Assembly: GCA_004557805.1 (NCBI GenBank)
Contig: SFFS01000042.1
Span: 1-16,443 of the forward strand
DNA length: 16,443 bases
Direction of reading: 5' to 3'
Source of the DNA: Clostridiales bacterium
Lineage (GTDB): Bacteria > Bacillota > Clostridia > Christensenellales > Aristaeellaceae
Part shown: positions 6,768-12,624 of the stretch, in pieces
How the letters are laid out: every line of letters begins with the position of its first letter
How positions within the stretch are numbered: the first letter of the stretch is position 1
Position numbers and translations under genes: made by a program
Notes under the pieces: model-generated
Databases searched by the model: none
Told to the model about the DNA's origin: nothing
Seen by the model: only the letters and a program-made list of their open reading frames with translations

Positions 6768-7078
6768 TCACTGCTCGATTCCGGCTTTGCACGCCTGCGC
6801 GCGCAGCTGACGCACGGGCACAGTATATTTCCGCCCGTCCTGAAAAAAGTGCGTGCCGCACTGGCGGAAGTTAAAATGCGTCCCCCCGCCGCCCACATTG
6901 CGCGCACAGGATCAAGCCCCCATTCGGAATCGAGCAGCCGTTCGATTCGCCCGGTGAGGAACAGAAAGCGCAGCTCGTCCCACTCGCGCATCGTTCGCCA
7001 GCATTCAGCGCGCCGCGCGGCGGCCTCCTCCAACAGAAAATCGTAACGAAAAGCAACCGCGCGCCAGCCGCCCCGGCT
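6768..7078 (-). pseudogene. Probable frameshifted small gene of unknown family
   Basis: Two adjacent frames each read like protein, not like antisense noise. From 7078 to about 6905 one frame gives FRYDFLLEEAAARRAECW, then RTMREWDELRFLFLTGRIER and LLDSEWGLDPV. From 6911 to 6768 another frame gives CARNVGGGGTHFNFRQCG, then THFFQDGRKYTVPVRQLRAQ and ACKAGIEQ with a stop, followed by a terminator. Joined by one shift near 6905-6914, they would make a product of roughly 100 residues. Past the shift point the first frame turns arginine-rich and meaningless. No family is recognised. It could be a real decayed fourth gene of the dac-rluB unit, or a sequencing error in an intact one. A start codon is not clear (TTG 7033 is possible). 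Confidence 0.35.
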
Positions 7079-7132
7079 TCATCTTCTATTCGCCCTTGCG
7101 GATACAGCAGAAGCGGCGGCCCTCGCTGAAAC

Positions 7133-7837
7133 TTACAGCGCGCGCAGGCGCGCCAGTTCCTCCTCCGTCAGTTCGCGCCACTGCCCGCGCTTGAGCTCGC
7201 CCATCTCCAGCGGCCCGAACTTCACGCGCCGCAGCAGCAGCACCGTGTGCCCCACCGCGTCGAACATCCGGCGCACCTGGCGGTTGCGCCCCTCGTGGAT
7301 CGTCACCAGCGCCACCGTCTCCACGCCCGTGCGGCGGATGACGCGCACATCGGCGGGCGCGGTCATGCGCTCGTCGAGCAGAATCCCTGCGCGCAGGCGG
7401 CGGATCGCTTCCAGGCTCACATCGCCGTCCACGCGGGCAAGGTAGGTCTTGTCCACCTCGCGGCTGGGGTGCAGCATGCGCTGCATCATTTCGCCGTCGT
7501 TCGTCAGAAGCAGCAGCCCCTCGCTGTCGAAATCGAGCCTGCCGACCGGGAACAGCCGCACGGGAAAATCGCGGAACCGGTCGAGCACCGTCGCGCGCCC
7601 CTGCGGGTCGCTCGCCGTGCAGACTTCGCCCATGGGCTTATGATACAGGATATAATATTTCTTCTCCTCCGGCAGCATCGGCTTCCCGTCGAGCGTAACG
7701 GCGTCGCCCTCCTCCACCTGCGTGCCCAGCTCCGTCACCACCGCGCCGTTGACCGTCACCCGTCCGGCCGTGATGAACTCCTCGCATTTGCGCCGCGAAG
7801 CGGCTCCGCAGCCTGCCAGATACTTTTGCAATCTCAT
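7133..7837 (-). CDS. rluB: 23S rRNA pseudouridine synthase (RluB/RsuA family)
   Basis: A 234-residue enzyme that isomerises a uridine in rRNA. The N-terminal S4 RNA-binding domain (about 1-48: MRLQKYLAGCGAASRRKCEE, then VTVNGAVV) is followed by the synthase domain. The catalytic Asp is D102 in FPVGRLDFDSEGLLLLTND, and the family blocks KTYLARV and EGRNRQVRRMF are present. Length and motifs fit RluB (23S U2605 in E. coli numbering) better than RluE or RsuA, but the exact target base is inferred. It begins 9 bp after the GNAT gene. A D-Ala-D-Ala carboxypeptidase and rluB also lie close together in B. subtilis (dacB-spmAB-rluB), so the neighbourhood is a familiar one. Confidence 0.94.
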   Translation of the reverse strand: MRLQKYLAGCGAASRRKCEEFITAGRVTVNGAVVTELGTQVEEGDAVTLDGKPMLPEEKKYYILYHKPMGEVCTASDPQGRATVLDRFRDFPVRLFPVGRLDFDSEGLLLLTNDGEMMQRMLHPSREVDKTYLARVDGDVSLEAIRRLRAGILLDERMTAPADVRVIRRTGVETVALVTIHEGRNRQVRRMFDAVGHTVLLLRRVKFGPLEMGELKRGQWRELTEEELARLRAL

Positions 7838-7846
7838 AACCGCACC

Positions 7847-8389
7847 TCAGATCATCTTGTAAAAAAACAGCGCCATTTCGCGCAGCGCGGGCGCTTTGCG
7901 CATTTCCGGCGACGCGCAGACGTACCGCAGCGCGTCGATCCCGCCCAGCGCGTATCCGCACCCGGTCAGGAACTGGCACGCCCCGGCGTTGAAGTCGCTC
8001 GTCTCCGCGCACAGGCCGCGCAGGCCGCGCTCGCGCGCCCAGCCCTCCGCAAACTCCAGCATCGCCCGGCCGGCGCCCCTTCTGCGCAGCGCCAGCGGCA
8101 CGCACAGCCCGTCCACGCGCGCCAGCCGGTGCTCGCCGATGCGCAGCGCCACGCGCCCCGCCGGTTCGCCGTCGAGCAGGGCGATGAATTTTTCTCCCGC
8201 GCACAGCGCGGCTTCCTCCGCCTCGTCGCGGCTGACGATGTTCCACAGCGCGTTCGGCCTGGGCCGGTATTCCAGCGTGAAGCCGCCCTTTGCGATGCGC
8301 ACGGCCACGTCCTCGCTGTCGAGCCGGCGCTCGTCGGCCTGCGCGAACAGCGGCTCGGTTTCCGCCGTCACCCTTTGAATTTCGATCAT
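7847..8389 (-). CDS. GNAT family N-acetyltransferase
   Basis: This 180-residue protein has the GNAT acetyl-CoA fold. The motif A region reads LARVDGLCVPLALRRRGAGR with the pyrophosphate-binding R-R-x-G-x-G-like turn RRRGAGRAM, followed by a helix (LEFAEGWARERGLRG) and motif B (LCAETSDFNAGACQFLTGCG with a Y next), as in streptothricin/ribosomal-alanine-type acetyltransferases. The substrate cannot be told. ATG 8389 follows directly on the carboxypeptidase stop (TAAATG), with AAAAGGGG 8 nt upstream, so translation is coupled. Position between a cell-wall and an rRNA enzyme suggests only co-expression. Confidence 0.88.
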   Translation of the reverse strand: MIEIQRVTAETEPLFAQADERRLDSEDVAVRIAKGGFTLEYRPRPNALWNIVSRDEAEEAALCAGEKFIALLDGEPAGRVALRIGEHRLARVDGLCVPLALRRRGAGRAMLEFAEGWARERGLRGLCAETSDFNAGACQFLTGCGYALGGIDALRYVCASPEMRKAPALREMALFFYKMI

Positions 8390-9502
8390 TTACGGTACCC
8401 CTTTTATCAGTGTCCACAGGCGAAGCGCGCGCGTAACCGCCGAGGGCGCTCTGCGCGCCGGTTCGGAAAGCACGACCGGCCGCGCGCAGATCGTCTCGCC
8501 GTCCGCCTGCATATAGGCCGTGCCGAGCCGCGCGCCGGAGGGAAGCGGCGCCTGCGCCGCGTCGTCGATCTCCAGACGCACCGTGGCGGCCTCGTCGAGC
8601 CGCAGCGGCCCGGCCAGCGCGCCCTGCAAAACAAGCCGCGCCGTATCGCGTTCGCCGCCGTATACGGCGATTTCGCCCATGTCCGCGCCGTCGGGCAGCA
8701 GCTCCACCCACGTATATTCCGCAAACGCCCGGTCCATCAGCCGCGCGGCCTCTCCGAACCAGTCGCCGCAGTTCAGCACGGTTCCGACCAGCTCCAGCCC
8801 CTCGCGCTCCGCGCCGAAAACGAGGCACCGCCCCGCCGCGCGCGTGAAGCCCGTCTTTATGCCCGTCGCGCCGGGATAGGCGCGCAGCAGCGCGTTTTTG
8901 TTGCGCAGCACGCGCGGATATTCATGTCCCGCCCAGGGAATCGCCGCCCTTTGGGTGGAGACGATCTCGCGGAACGTCTCGTTGCTCATCGCCTCGGCGG
9001 CGATGCGCGCAAGATCGAGCGCGGTGGTATAATGCCCCTCGCAGGGCAGCCCGTGCGGCGTGACGAAATGCGTATCCTCCGCGCCCAGCGACGCGGCGCG
9101 CGCGTTCATCATCTCCGCAAATCCCTCGACGCTGCCGCCGATATGCTCCGCGACGGCCACGGCCGCGTCGTTCCCGGAGGCGAGCATGAGCCCGCGGAGC
9201 ATCTGCTCCAACGTCAGCGTTTCGCCCAGCCCCAGATAGATCGACGTGCCCGGCACGCCGTAGGCGTTTCGCCCGGCCGTCACCGGCTCGTCGAGCGCGC
9301 CGTTTTCCAGCGCGACGAGCGCCGTCATCACCTTCGTGGTGGAGGCCATGGGCAGCCGTTCGCGCTCGTTCTGCGCAAACAGCACGCGCCCCGTCCGCCG
9401 TTCGATCACGCACGCGGCGCGCGCGCTCGTTCCCTCCGCCCGGCTTCCCCCATTATACAGGAGGAGCGCTACGAAAACCAGTCCCGCCAGCAGTTTTTTC
9501 AT
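8390..9502 (-). CDS. Serine-type D-Ala-D-Ala carboxypeptidase (peptidase S11, DacF/PBP5-like)
   Basis: This 370-residue exported enzyme removes the terminal D-Ala from peptidoglycan pentapeptides and limits cross-linking. A Sec signal peptide (1 to about 22: MKKLLAGLVFVALLLYNGG, then SRA before cleavage) precedes the catalytic domain. All three active-site motifs are in place: S54-T-T-K57 in PMASTTKVMTALVALE, S109-G-N in LASGND and K216-T-G in GIKTGFT. The C-terminal beta domain ends in RALRLWTLIKGVP, which could be the amphipathic membrane anchor of this class. ATG 9502 has AAAGGGGCAGC upstream. Spore-formers carry several paralogues (DacA, DacB, DacF); I cannot say which one this is. It is the first gene of a unit with the GNAT and rluB genes. 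Confidence 0.95.
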   Translation of the reverse strand: MKKLLAGLVFVALLLYNGGSRAEGTSARAACVIERRTGRVLFAQNERERLPMASTTKVMTALVALENGALDEPVTAGRNAYGVPGTSIYLGLGETLTLEQMLRGLMLASGNDAAVAVAEHIGGSVEGFAEMMNARAASLGAEDTHFVTPHGLPCEGHYTTALDLARIAAEAMSNETFREIVSTQRAAIPWAGHEYPRVLRNKNALLRAYPGATGIKTGFTRAAGRCLVFGAEREGLELVGTVLNCGDWFGEAARLMDRAFAEYTWVELLPDGADMGEIAVYGGERDTARLVLQGALAGPLRLDEAATVRLEIDDAAQAPLPSGARLGTAYMQADGETICARPVVLSEPARRAPSAVTRALRLWTLIKGVP

Positions 9503-9523
9503 TTCATGCTGCCCCTTTTGAAG

Positions 9524-9552
9524 AATCTACCGGGAGGATATGACGGCGCAAA
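9524..9552 (-). promoter_or_regulatory. Weak candidate promoter of the carboxypeptidase unit
   Basis: TTTGCG (9547-9552) and TAGATT (9524-9529) on the - strand with 17-bp spacing, 22 bp before the start codon. The hexamers are only partial matches, so this is tentative; a sporulation sigma factor could be used instead. Confidence 0.35.
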
Positions 9553-9601
9553 GCGGGGTATGAGCGGGCGCGGAGGCGCTTTTCCCCGCGCGGCCGCGCG
9601 C

Positions 9602-9625
9602 AAAAAAAGGGCGGCCCAGCCGCCC
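9602..9625 (-). terminator. Terminator of the aldolase/membrane-protein unit
   Basis: GGGCGGC, loop TGG (- strand), GCCGCCC, then seven T. The perfect 7-bp stem lies 6 bp after the stop of the membrane-anchored protein gene. Confidence 0.93.
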
Positions 9626-9631
9626 CGAAAC

Positions 9632-10108
9632 TCAAACCGTGAACTCCTTTGTGAACTGCCGCCCCAGCACGTAATAGGTGACGCGGTAGGTTCGCGCGCC
9701 GCCCTCGCCCTGCGTGAGGAACGCGACGGCGTATTCACCCATGCTCAGCCGCGCCAGCGTGGGCGGATCGCCCTCCGGCGGCAGCTGCAAAATATCCGCC
9801 GCCACGGGCTCGACCGTCACGCGCACCCACTCCATCGGGAACAGCCCGATGTTTTTCATCCGCACGTTCAGCGTGACGAACGAATAATTCTCCGCGCCGC
9901 CGAAATCAACGTCGCGGAATTTTTCACCGTAAAAGGCGTCCTGCGCCAGCTGTTCGCGCACGGACGCGAACGTATCCATCGCGTCGGCCGCCGGCGTTAC
10001 CGCCGTGCCCGCGCCGACGATCTGCATCTGCGCGCCGTACCAGCAATAGCCGAAGAACGCGCCGACCGCCAGCACGACCACCATCAGCACTCCCGTAATA
10101 AACCGCAT
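9632..10108 (-). CDS. Membrane-anchored protein of unknown function
   Basis: This 158-residue protein is not recognised. It has one N-terminal hydrophobic helix (about 3-25: FITGVLMVVVLAVGAFFGYC) that could be a signal anchor, then an outward-facing domain. That part has alternating hydrophobic strands (SFVTLNVRMKNIGLFPMEWV, RVTVEPVAA, MGEYAVAFLTQGEGGARTYR, VTYYVLGRQFTKEFTV), suggesting a small beta-sandwich like those of extracellular Ig-like or FxLYD-type domains. The start ATG 10108 has AAAAAAGGAG at good spacing. It follows the aldolase gene by 100 bp without a terminator and ends at a strong terminator, so the two probably share a message. There is nothing to link it to sugar metabolism beyond this position. 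Confidence 0.75.
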   Translation of the reverse strand: MRFITGVLMVVVLAVGAFFGYCWYGAQMQIVGAGTAVTPAADAMDTFASVREQLAQDAFYGEKFRDVDFGGAENYSFVTLNVRMKNIGLFPMEWVRVTVEPVAADILQLPPEGDPPTLARLSMGEYAVAFLTQGEGGARTYRVTYYVLGRQFTKEFTV

Positions 10109-10126
10109 GTGTTTCTCCTTTTTTCA

Positions 10127-10207
10127 GGCAATACCGTATCGTTCGCGTGAAGGATGGCGAGATGAATCTGCGCCGTCAGCCTTTGCGCGGCATTGCGCGG
10201 TATTGCC
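10127..10207. repeat. 10-bp perfect inverted repeat framing the intergenic space
   Basis: GGCAATACCG (10127-10136) and CGGTATTGCC (10198-10207) are exact reverse complements, 61 bp apart. On the - strand message one arm starts just after the aldolase stop codon and the other ends about 9 nt before the Shine-Dalgarno site of the next gene, so pairing would fold the whole intergenic segment into one structure. Confidence 0.5.
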
Positions 10208-10208
10208 T

Positions 10209-10886
10209 TTACAAAAGCTGCGTCCAGTCGCGCCCGCCGGTCAGCTTCGCCCAGGCCGCGTCGAACCTGCGCATCGCGTCGTCGGTCATCGGGTGCCACA
10301 GAAGCGCCTCGAGGAACGCGGGCGTCACCGTCACGGCCGTGATGCCGTGCTTGGCCAGACGGCGAATCTGATCGGCGGTGCGGAAGCTCGCGGCGAGCAC
10401 GCCGGTCGTAACGCCGTACTCCTTAAAATCGTGCATGATCTCCTCGACGATGTCCACGCCGTCCGCGCCGATGTTGTCGAGCCGGCTGACGTACGGCGCG
10501 ACGAAATCCGCGCCCGCGCGCGCGAAGAGCAGCGCCTGGCTCGTATCGAAAATCGCCGTGGCCGTCACCTTCAGGCCCTCTTTTTTCAGTGCCGGCATCG
10601 CGCGCAGTCCCTCCGGCACGGCCGGAATTTTTACATAGAAGCTTTCGCCGACTGCGTCGCGCAGCGCCAGCGCTTCGCGAACCATCGTTTCCGCGTCCTT
10701 GCCGGTCACCTGCGCGTGCAGCATGCGCTGCGGGCCGATCGCCTGACGGATCAGGCGCAGCTGCCGCGCGGGCTCCGCGCCCTCCTGACCGAGAATGGCG
10801 GGGTTCGTCGTCACGCCGCAGACGGGATACGCGTCCACGAGGCGCGCAATTTCATCGGCGTTTGCCGTATCGAGCAAATAGAGCAT
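10209..10886 (-). CDS. fsa: Fructose-6-phosphate aldolase / transaldolase-like enzyme
   Basis: This 225-residue class I aldolase barrel is of the small TalC/FSA subfamily. ATG 10886 (GAGGGAAAG upstream) is chosen because MLYLLDTANADEIARL matches the family start; the open frame extends 5' without similarity. The Schiff-base lysine is K86 in FYVKIPAVPEGL. Q59 (HAQVTG) and Y132 (FVAPYVSRLD) correspond to Gln59 and Tyr131 of E. coli FSA, the residues that separate true fructose-6-phosphate aldolases from transaldolases (Glu and Phe there). VTTNPAI and VLAASFRT are further family blocks. The residue match favours FSA activity (fructose-6-P to dihydroxyacetone and glyceraldehyde-3-P), though many clostridial members are annotated as transaldolases. 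No promoter is obvious. Confidence 0.9.
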   Translation of the reverse strand: MLYLLDTANADEIARLVDAYPVCGVTTNPAILGQEGAEPARQLRLIRQAIGPQRMLHAQVTGKDAETMVREALALRDAVGESFYVKIPAVPEGLRAMPALKKEGLKVTATAIFDTSQALLFARAGADFVAPYVSRLDNIGADGVDIVEEIMHDFKEYGVTTGVLAASFRTADQIRRLAKHGITAVTVTPAFLEALLWHPMTDDAMRRFDAAWAKLTGGRDWTQLL

Positions 10887-10986
10887 TTTCTTTCCCTCGT
10901 TTCGCAATGTACGCCTGAAAAGGCCAAAGGGACATGTTCGCTCTTTTTGCCGCAAAACCTGCAAGGCGCGGCGTTTTTTTCTGTTT

Positions 10987-11003
10987 CCGGCGCAGCGCGC
11001 CGG
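10987..11003. other. Hairpin in the divergent intergenic region 10887-11064
   Basis: CCGGCGC, loop AGC, GCGCCGG: a perfect 7-bp stem in the 178-bp gap between the divergent aldolase and repeat-protein genes. It has no T-run on either strand and could be a binding site. A run of alternating GC follows at about 11023-11033. I see no convincing sigma-A promoter in this gap. Confidence 0.4.
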
Positions 11004-11064
11004 GAAAACGCGCATGCTACTCCGCGCGCGCGCATAGGCTGAAAGCGCGAACGGGGGGAGACGA

Positions 11065-12231
11065 ATGAGCTATCTTTGCAGGCATGTGCTTTTAAAGGAT
11101 GCTTCGGGCGAAACGCAGGGCTTCGTGCGGTTCGAAAGCGCGCCGGACGGCTGCTCGGTCGATGCGCGCGCAAGCGGGCTGCCTTCCGGCGCGCGGCTTC
11201 TGCTTCTGCGCCGCGGCGGCGGGTTCCGCGAGGCGGGCGCGCTGCGCGCGGGAGCGTTCCGCGCCGTGCTGCGCGGCGAGGATGCGGCGGCGCTGTGCGG
11301 CGCGGTACTGGCCGAGGCGGGCAAGGCGCTCGTCTACGGCGGAGACGGCGACGTATCGCCGCAGGCGCGCAGTGCGGCGGCGCAGGCGTTCGCGCCGCGC
11401 GCCGTGTCGTCGCGGACGGAATCCTGCCGCGCCGTCGCGCAGGAAGCAAACGCGCGGGACGTTTCCGCCGCTCAAGCGCCGCAGAACGCACCGGGTGCGC
11501 GGCCTGCGTCTGCGCCCGGCGGCGTTGCCGCATTCGTACCGCAAAGTCAGGGCATACCGGACGCTGCGGAATCCTGCCGCGCCGTCGCGCAGGAAGCGGG
11601 CGCGTGGGAGGCTTCCGCCGCTCAAGCGCCGCAGAACGCACCGGGCGCGCGGCCTGCGTCTGCGCCCGGCGGCGTTGCCGCATTCGTACCGCAAAGTCAG
11701 GGCACGCCAGACGCTGCGGAATCCTGCCGCGCCGTCGCGCAGGAAGCGGGCGCGCGGGAGGCTTCCACCGCTCAAGCGCCGCAGAACGCACCGGGCGCGC
11801 GGCCTGCGTCTGCGCCCGGCGGCGTTGCCGCATTCGCTCCGAACAGTCAGGGCACGCCGGATGCTGCGGAATCCTGCCGCGCCGTCGCGCAGGAAGCGGG
11901 CGCGCGGGACGTTTCCGCAGTTCAAGCGCCGCAGAACGCACCGGGCGCGCCGTCCTCCTCAGCGGCGCTTGCGCCGCAAAATATTCCGACGGCGGCCGGC
12001 ATCCCGCCCGAAGCGCTTCTCCCCGCACAGGAGGCGGAATCCGCCCCCTCCGGCGACGGCCTGACGTTCCGTTCCGCCGGGGACGGCCTGCGCTTCGACG
12101 CCGTGCGCTACGAGGACGGAACAGCCGCGCTCGTCGCGCACGCCGTCGCGGCCGACTCGCCGCTGCCGCCCGCGGGAATGCCCGGCGCGGCGCGAATCGC
12201 CGGGTTCTGGGTGGAAAGGGAATCGCCCTGA
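11065..12231 (+). CDS. Unknown protein with three and a half 50-residue repeats
   Basis: This 388-residue protein starts at ATG 11065 with GGGGGGAG upstream. It has three parts. Residues 1 to about 95 form a folded-looking domain (MSYLCRHVLLKDASGETQGF, then VRFESAPDGCSVDARASGLP) with no family I recognise. Residues 119-295 are Ala/Pro/Gln-rich near-identical 50-residue repeats (ESCRAVAQEA, QAPQNAPGARPASAPGGVAA, FVPQSQG). Residues about 340-388 (GDGLRFDAVRYEDGTAALVA through GFWVERESP) look folded again. No signal peptide or membrane segment is visible. The repeats look like an extended flexible linker between two small domains; each carries one Cys. The gene stands alone, ending 17 bp before the cobalamin-operon promoter. 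The correct frame is supported by start, RBS and folded ends, since GC-rich repeats leave all frames open. Confidence 0.7.
   Translation: MSYLCRHVLLKDASGETQGFVRFESAPDGCSVDARASGLPSGARLLLLRRGGGFREAGALRAGAFRAVLRGEDAAALCGAVLAEAGKALVYGGDGDVSPQARSAAAQAFAPRAVSSRTESCRAVAQEANARDVSAAQAPQNAPGARPASAPGGVAAFVPQSQGIPDAAESCRAVAQEAGAWEASAAQAPQNAPGARPASAPGGVAAFVPQSQGTPDAAESCRAVAQEAGAREASTAQAPQNAPGARPASAPGGVAAFAPNSQGTPDAAESCRAVAQEAGARDVSAVQAPQNAPGAPSSSAALAPQNIPTAAGIPPEALLPAQEAESAPSGDGLTFRSAGDGLRFDAVRYEDGTAALVAHAVAADSPLPPAGMPGAARIAGFWVERESP
11419..11949 (+). repeat. Tandem 150-bp repeat, 3 full copies plus a partial one
   Basis: Copies start at 11419, 11569, 11719 and 11869, each with GAATCCTGCCGCGCCGTCGC; the fourth stops after 81 bp. 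Copies differ at only a few bases, and the period is an exact multiple of three so the frame is kept. Copies 1 and 4 share the ARDVS variant while 2 and 3 carry AWEAS/AREAS, which suggests duplication or gene conversion. Confidence 0.95.
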
Positions 12232-12248
12232 ACGCCCCGTTTTGCAAA

Positions 12249-12277
12249 TTGACGCTGCCCGCGATTCGTGCTATGAT
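12249..12277 (+). promoter_or_regulatory. Sigma-A promoter of the cobalamin operon
   Basis: TTGACG (12249-12254) and TATGAT (12272-12277) with 17 bp between. Transcription would start near 12284, just before the riboswitch. Confidence 0.9.
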
Positions 12278-12299
12278 AGGCGCGACAATTCCATACGCA

Positions 12300-12470
12300 G
12301 TTCTGGTGTCCGGCAGCGCGCTGACCGGGTGAAAAGGGAAGCCGGTGCGATTCCGGCACAACAGCCATTACTGTATTTTGTGTGGCGGCTGCATCGGCCA
12401 TTGAGCACGCCCGAGAAGGCGCAGCCAGAGGAGAAACCCTCCGCGCAATCAGTCAGGAGACCTGCCAGCT
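12300..12470 (+). promoter_or_regulatory. Cobalamin (adenosylcobalamin-type) riboswitch aptamer
   Basis: The conserved core is clear: AAAAGGGAAGCCGGTGCGAT followed by TCCGGC, then CAGCCATTACTGT, and the B12 box AGTCAGGAGACCTGCC at 12451-12466, an exact match to its consensus. The boundaries are approximate. It stands between the promoter and the cobD gene. Binding of cobalamin should favour the terminator at 12555-12593 and shut off the operon (feedback control of B12 synthesis). Confidence 0.93.
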
Positions 12471-12554
12471 TTGCGAGTGAAATGACTTCCCGGGCAAATG
12501 GGGAAAGAAAATTTCGAAGGCGGGCGCGGCCGGCGGGCTGGCTTCGCTCTTTGT

Positions 12555-12593
12555 CCGTATCTTTCTTCTTTGAGGAAAGATGCGGCTTTTTTT
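12555..12593 (+). terminator. Riboswitch expression-platform terminator
   Basis: CCGTATCTTTC (12555-12565) pairs with GAAAGATGCGG (12575-12585) over 11 bp with one G-T pair, followed by C and seven T. The purine-rich segment near 12499-12508 (GGGAAAGAAA) can pair with the pyrimidine-rich left arm and loop, a plausible antiterminator. Control is thus by premature termination. Confidence 0.88.
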
Positions 12594-12624
12594 GTTTCCG
12601 CACGGGATGGAAAGGATGATTCTC

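Larger units (their letters stand above)
6541..7132. other. 590-bp stretch without an intact gene
   Basis: Between the tRNA promoter and rluB no intact gene is recognisable on either strand. The stretch holds a probable decayed gene on the - strand (6768-7078), an intrinsic terminator (6717-6738) and, just after rluB, a short out-of-frame stretch reading SFSEGRRFCCIRKGE then stop (about 7091-7138, - strand), which looks like the end of a protein. From 6541 to 6716 I see nothing I can name. Confidence 0.5.

Noticed and set aside
7247..10150. 967-codon open frame on the + strand
   Set aside because: It runs antisense to rluB, the GNAT gene, the carboxypeptidase and the membrane-anchored protein, all of which have clear motifs and ribosome sites. 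The translation is rich in Arg, His, Ala and Gln with no domains, as expected from GC-rich antisense frames.
11419..11949. CRISPR array
   Set aside because: The repeats are directly contiguous 150-bp units in a reading frame, with no short repeat/unique spacer structure and no cas genes.
11076..12332. Other + strand frames through the 150-bp repeats (418 and 321 codons)
   Set aside because: They have no good ribosome site and give Arg-rich sequence, and the first runs into the cobalamin promoter region. The 11065 frame has the ribosome site and folded-looking ends.
10811..12361. 516-codon - strand frame with repeats opposite the repeat protein
   Set aside because: The repeats come from the tandem DNA repeat and appear in every frame. 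The product is mostly Arg, Pro and Ala and extends into the aldolase gene and the B12 promoter.
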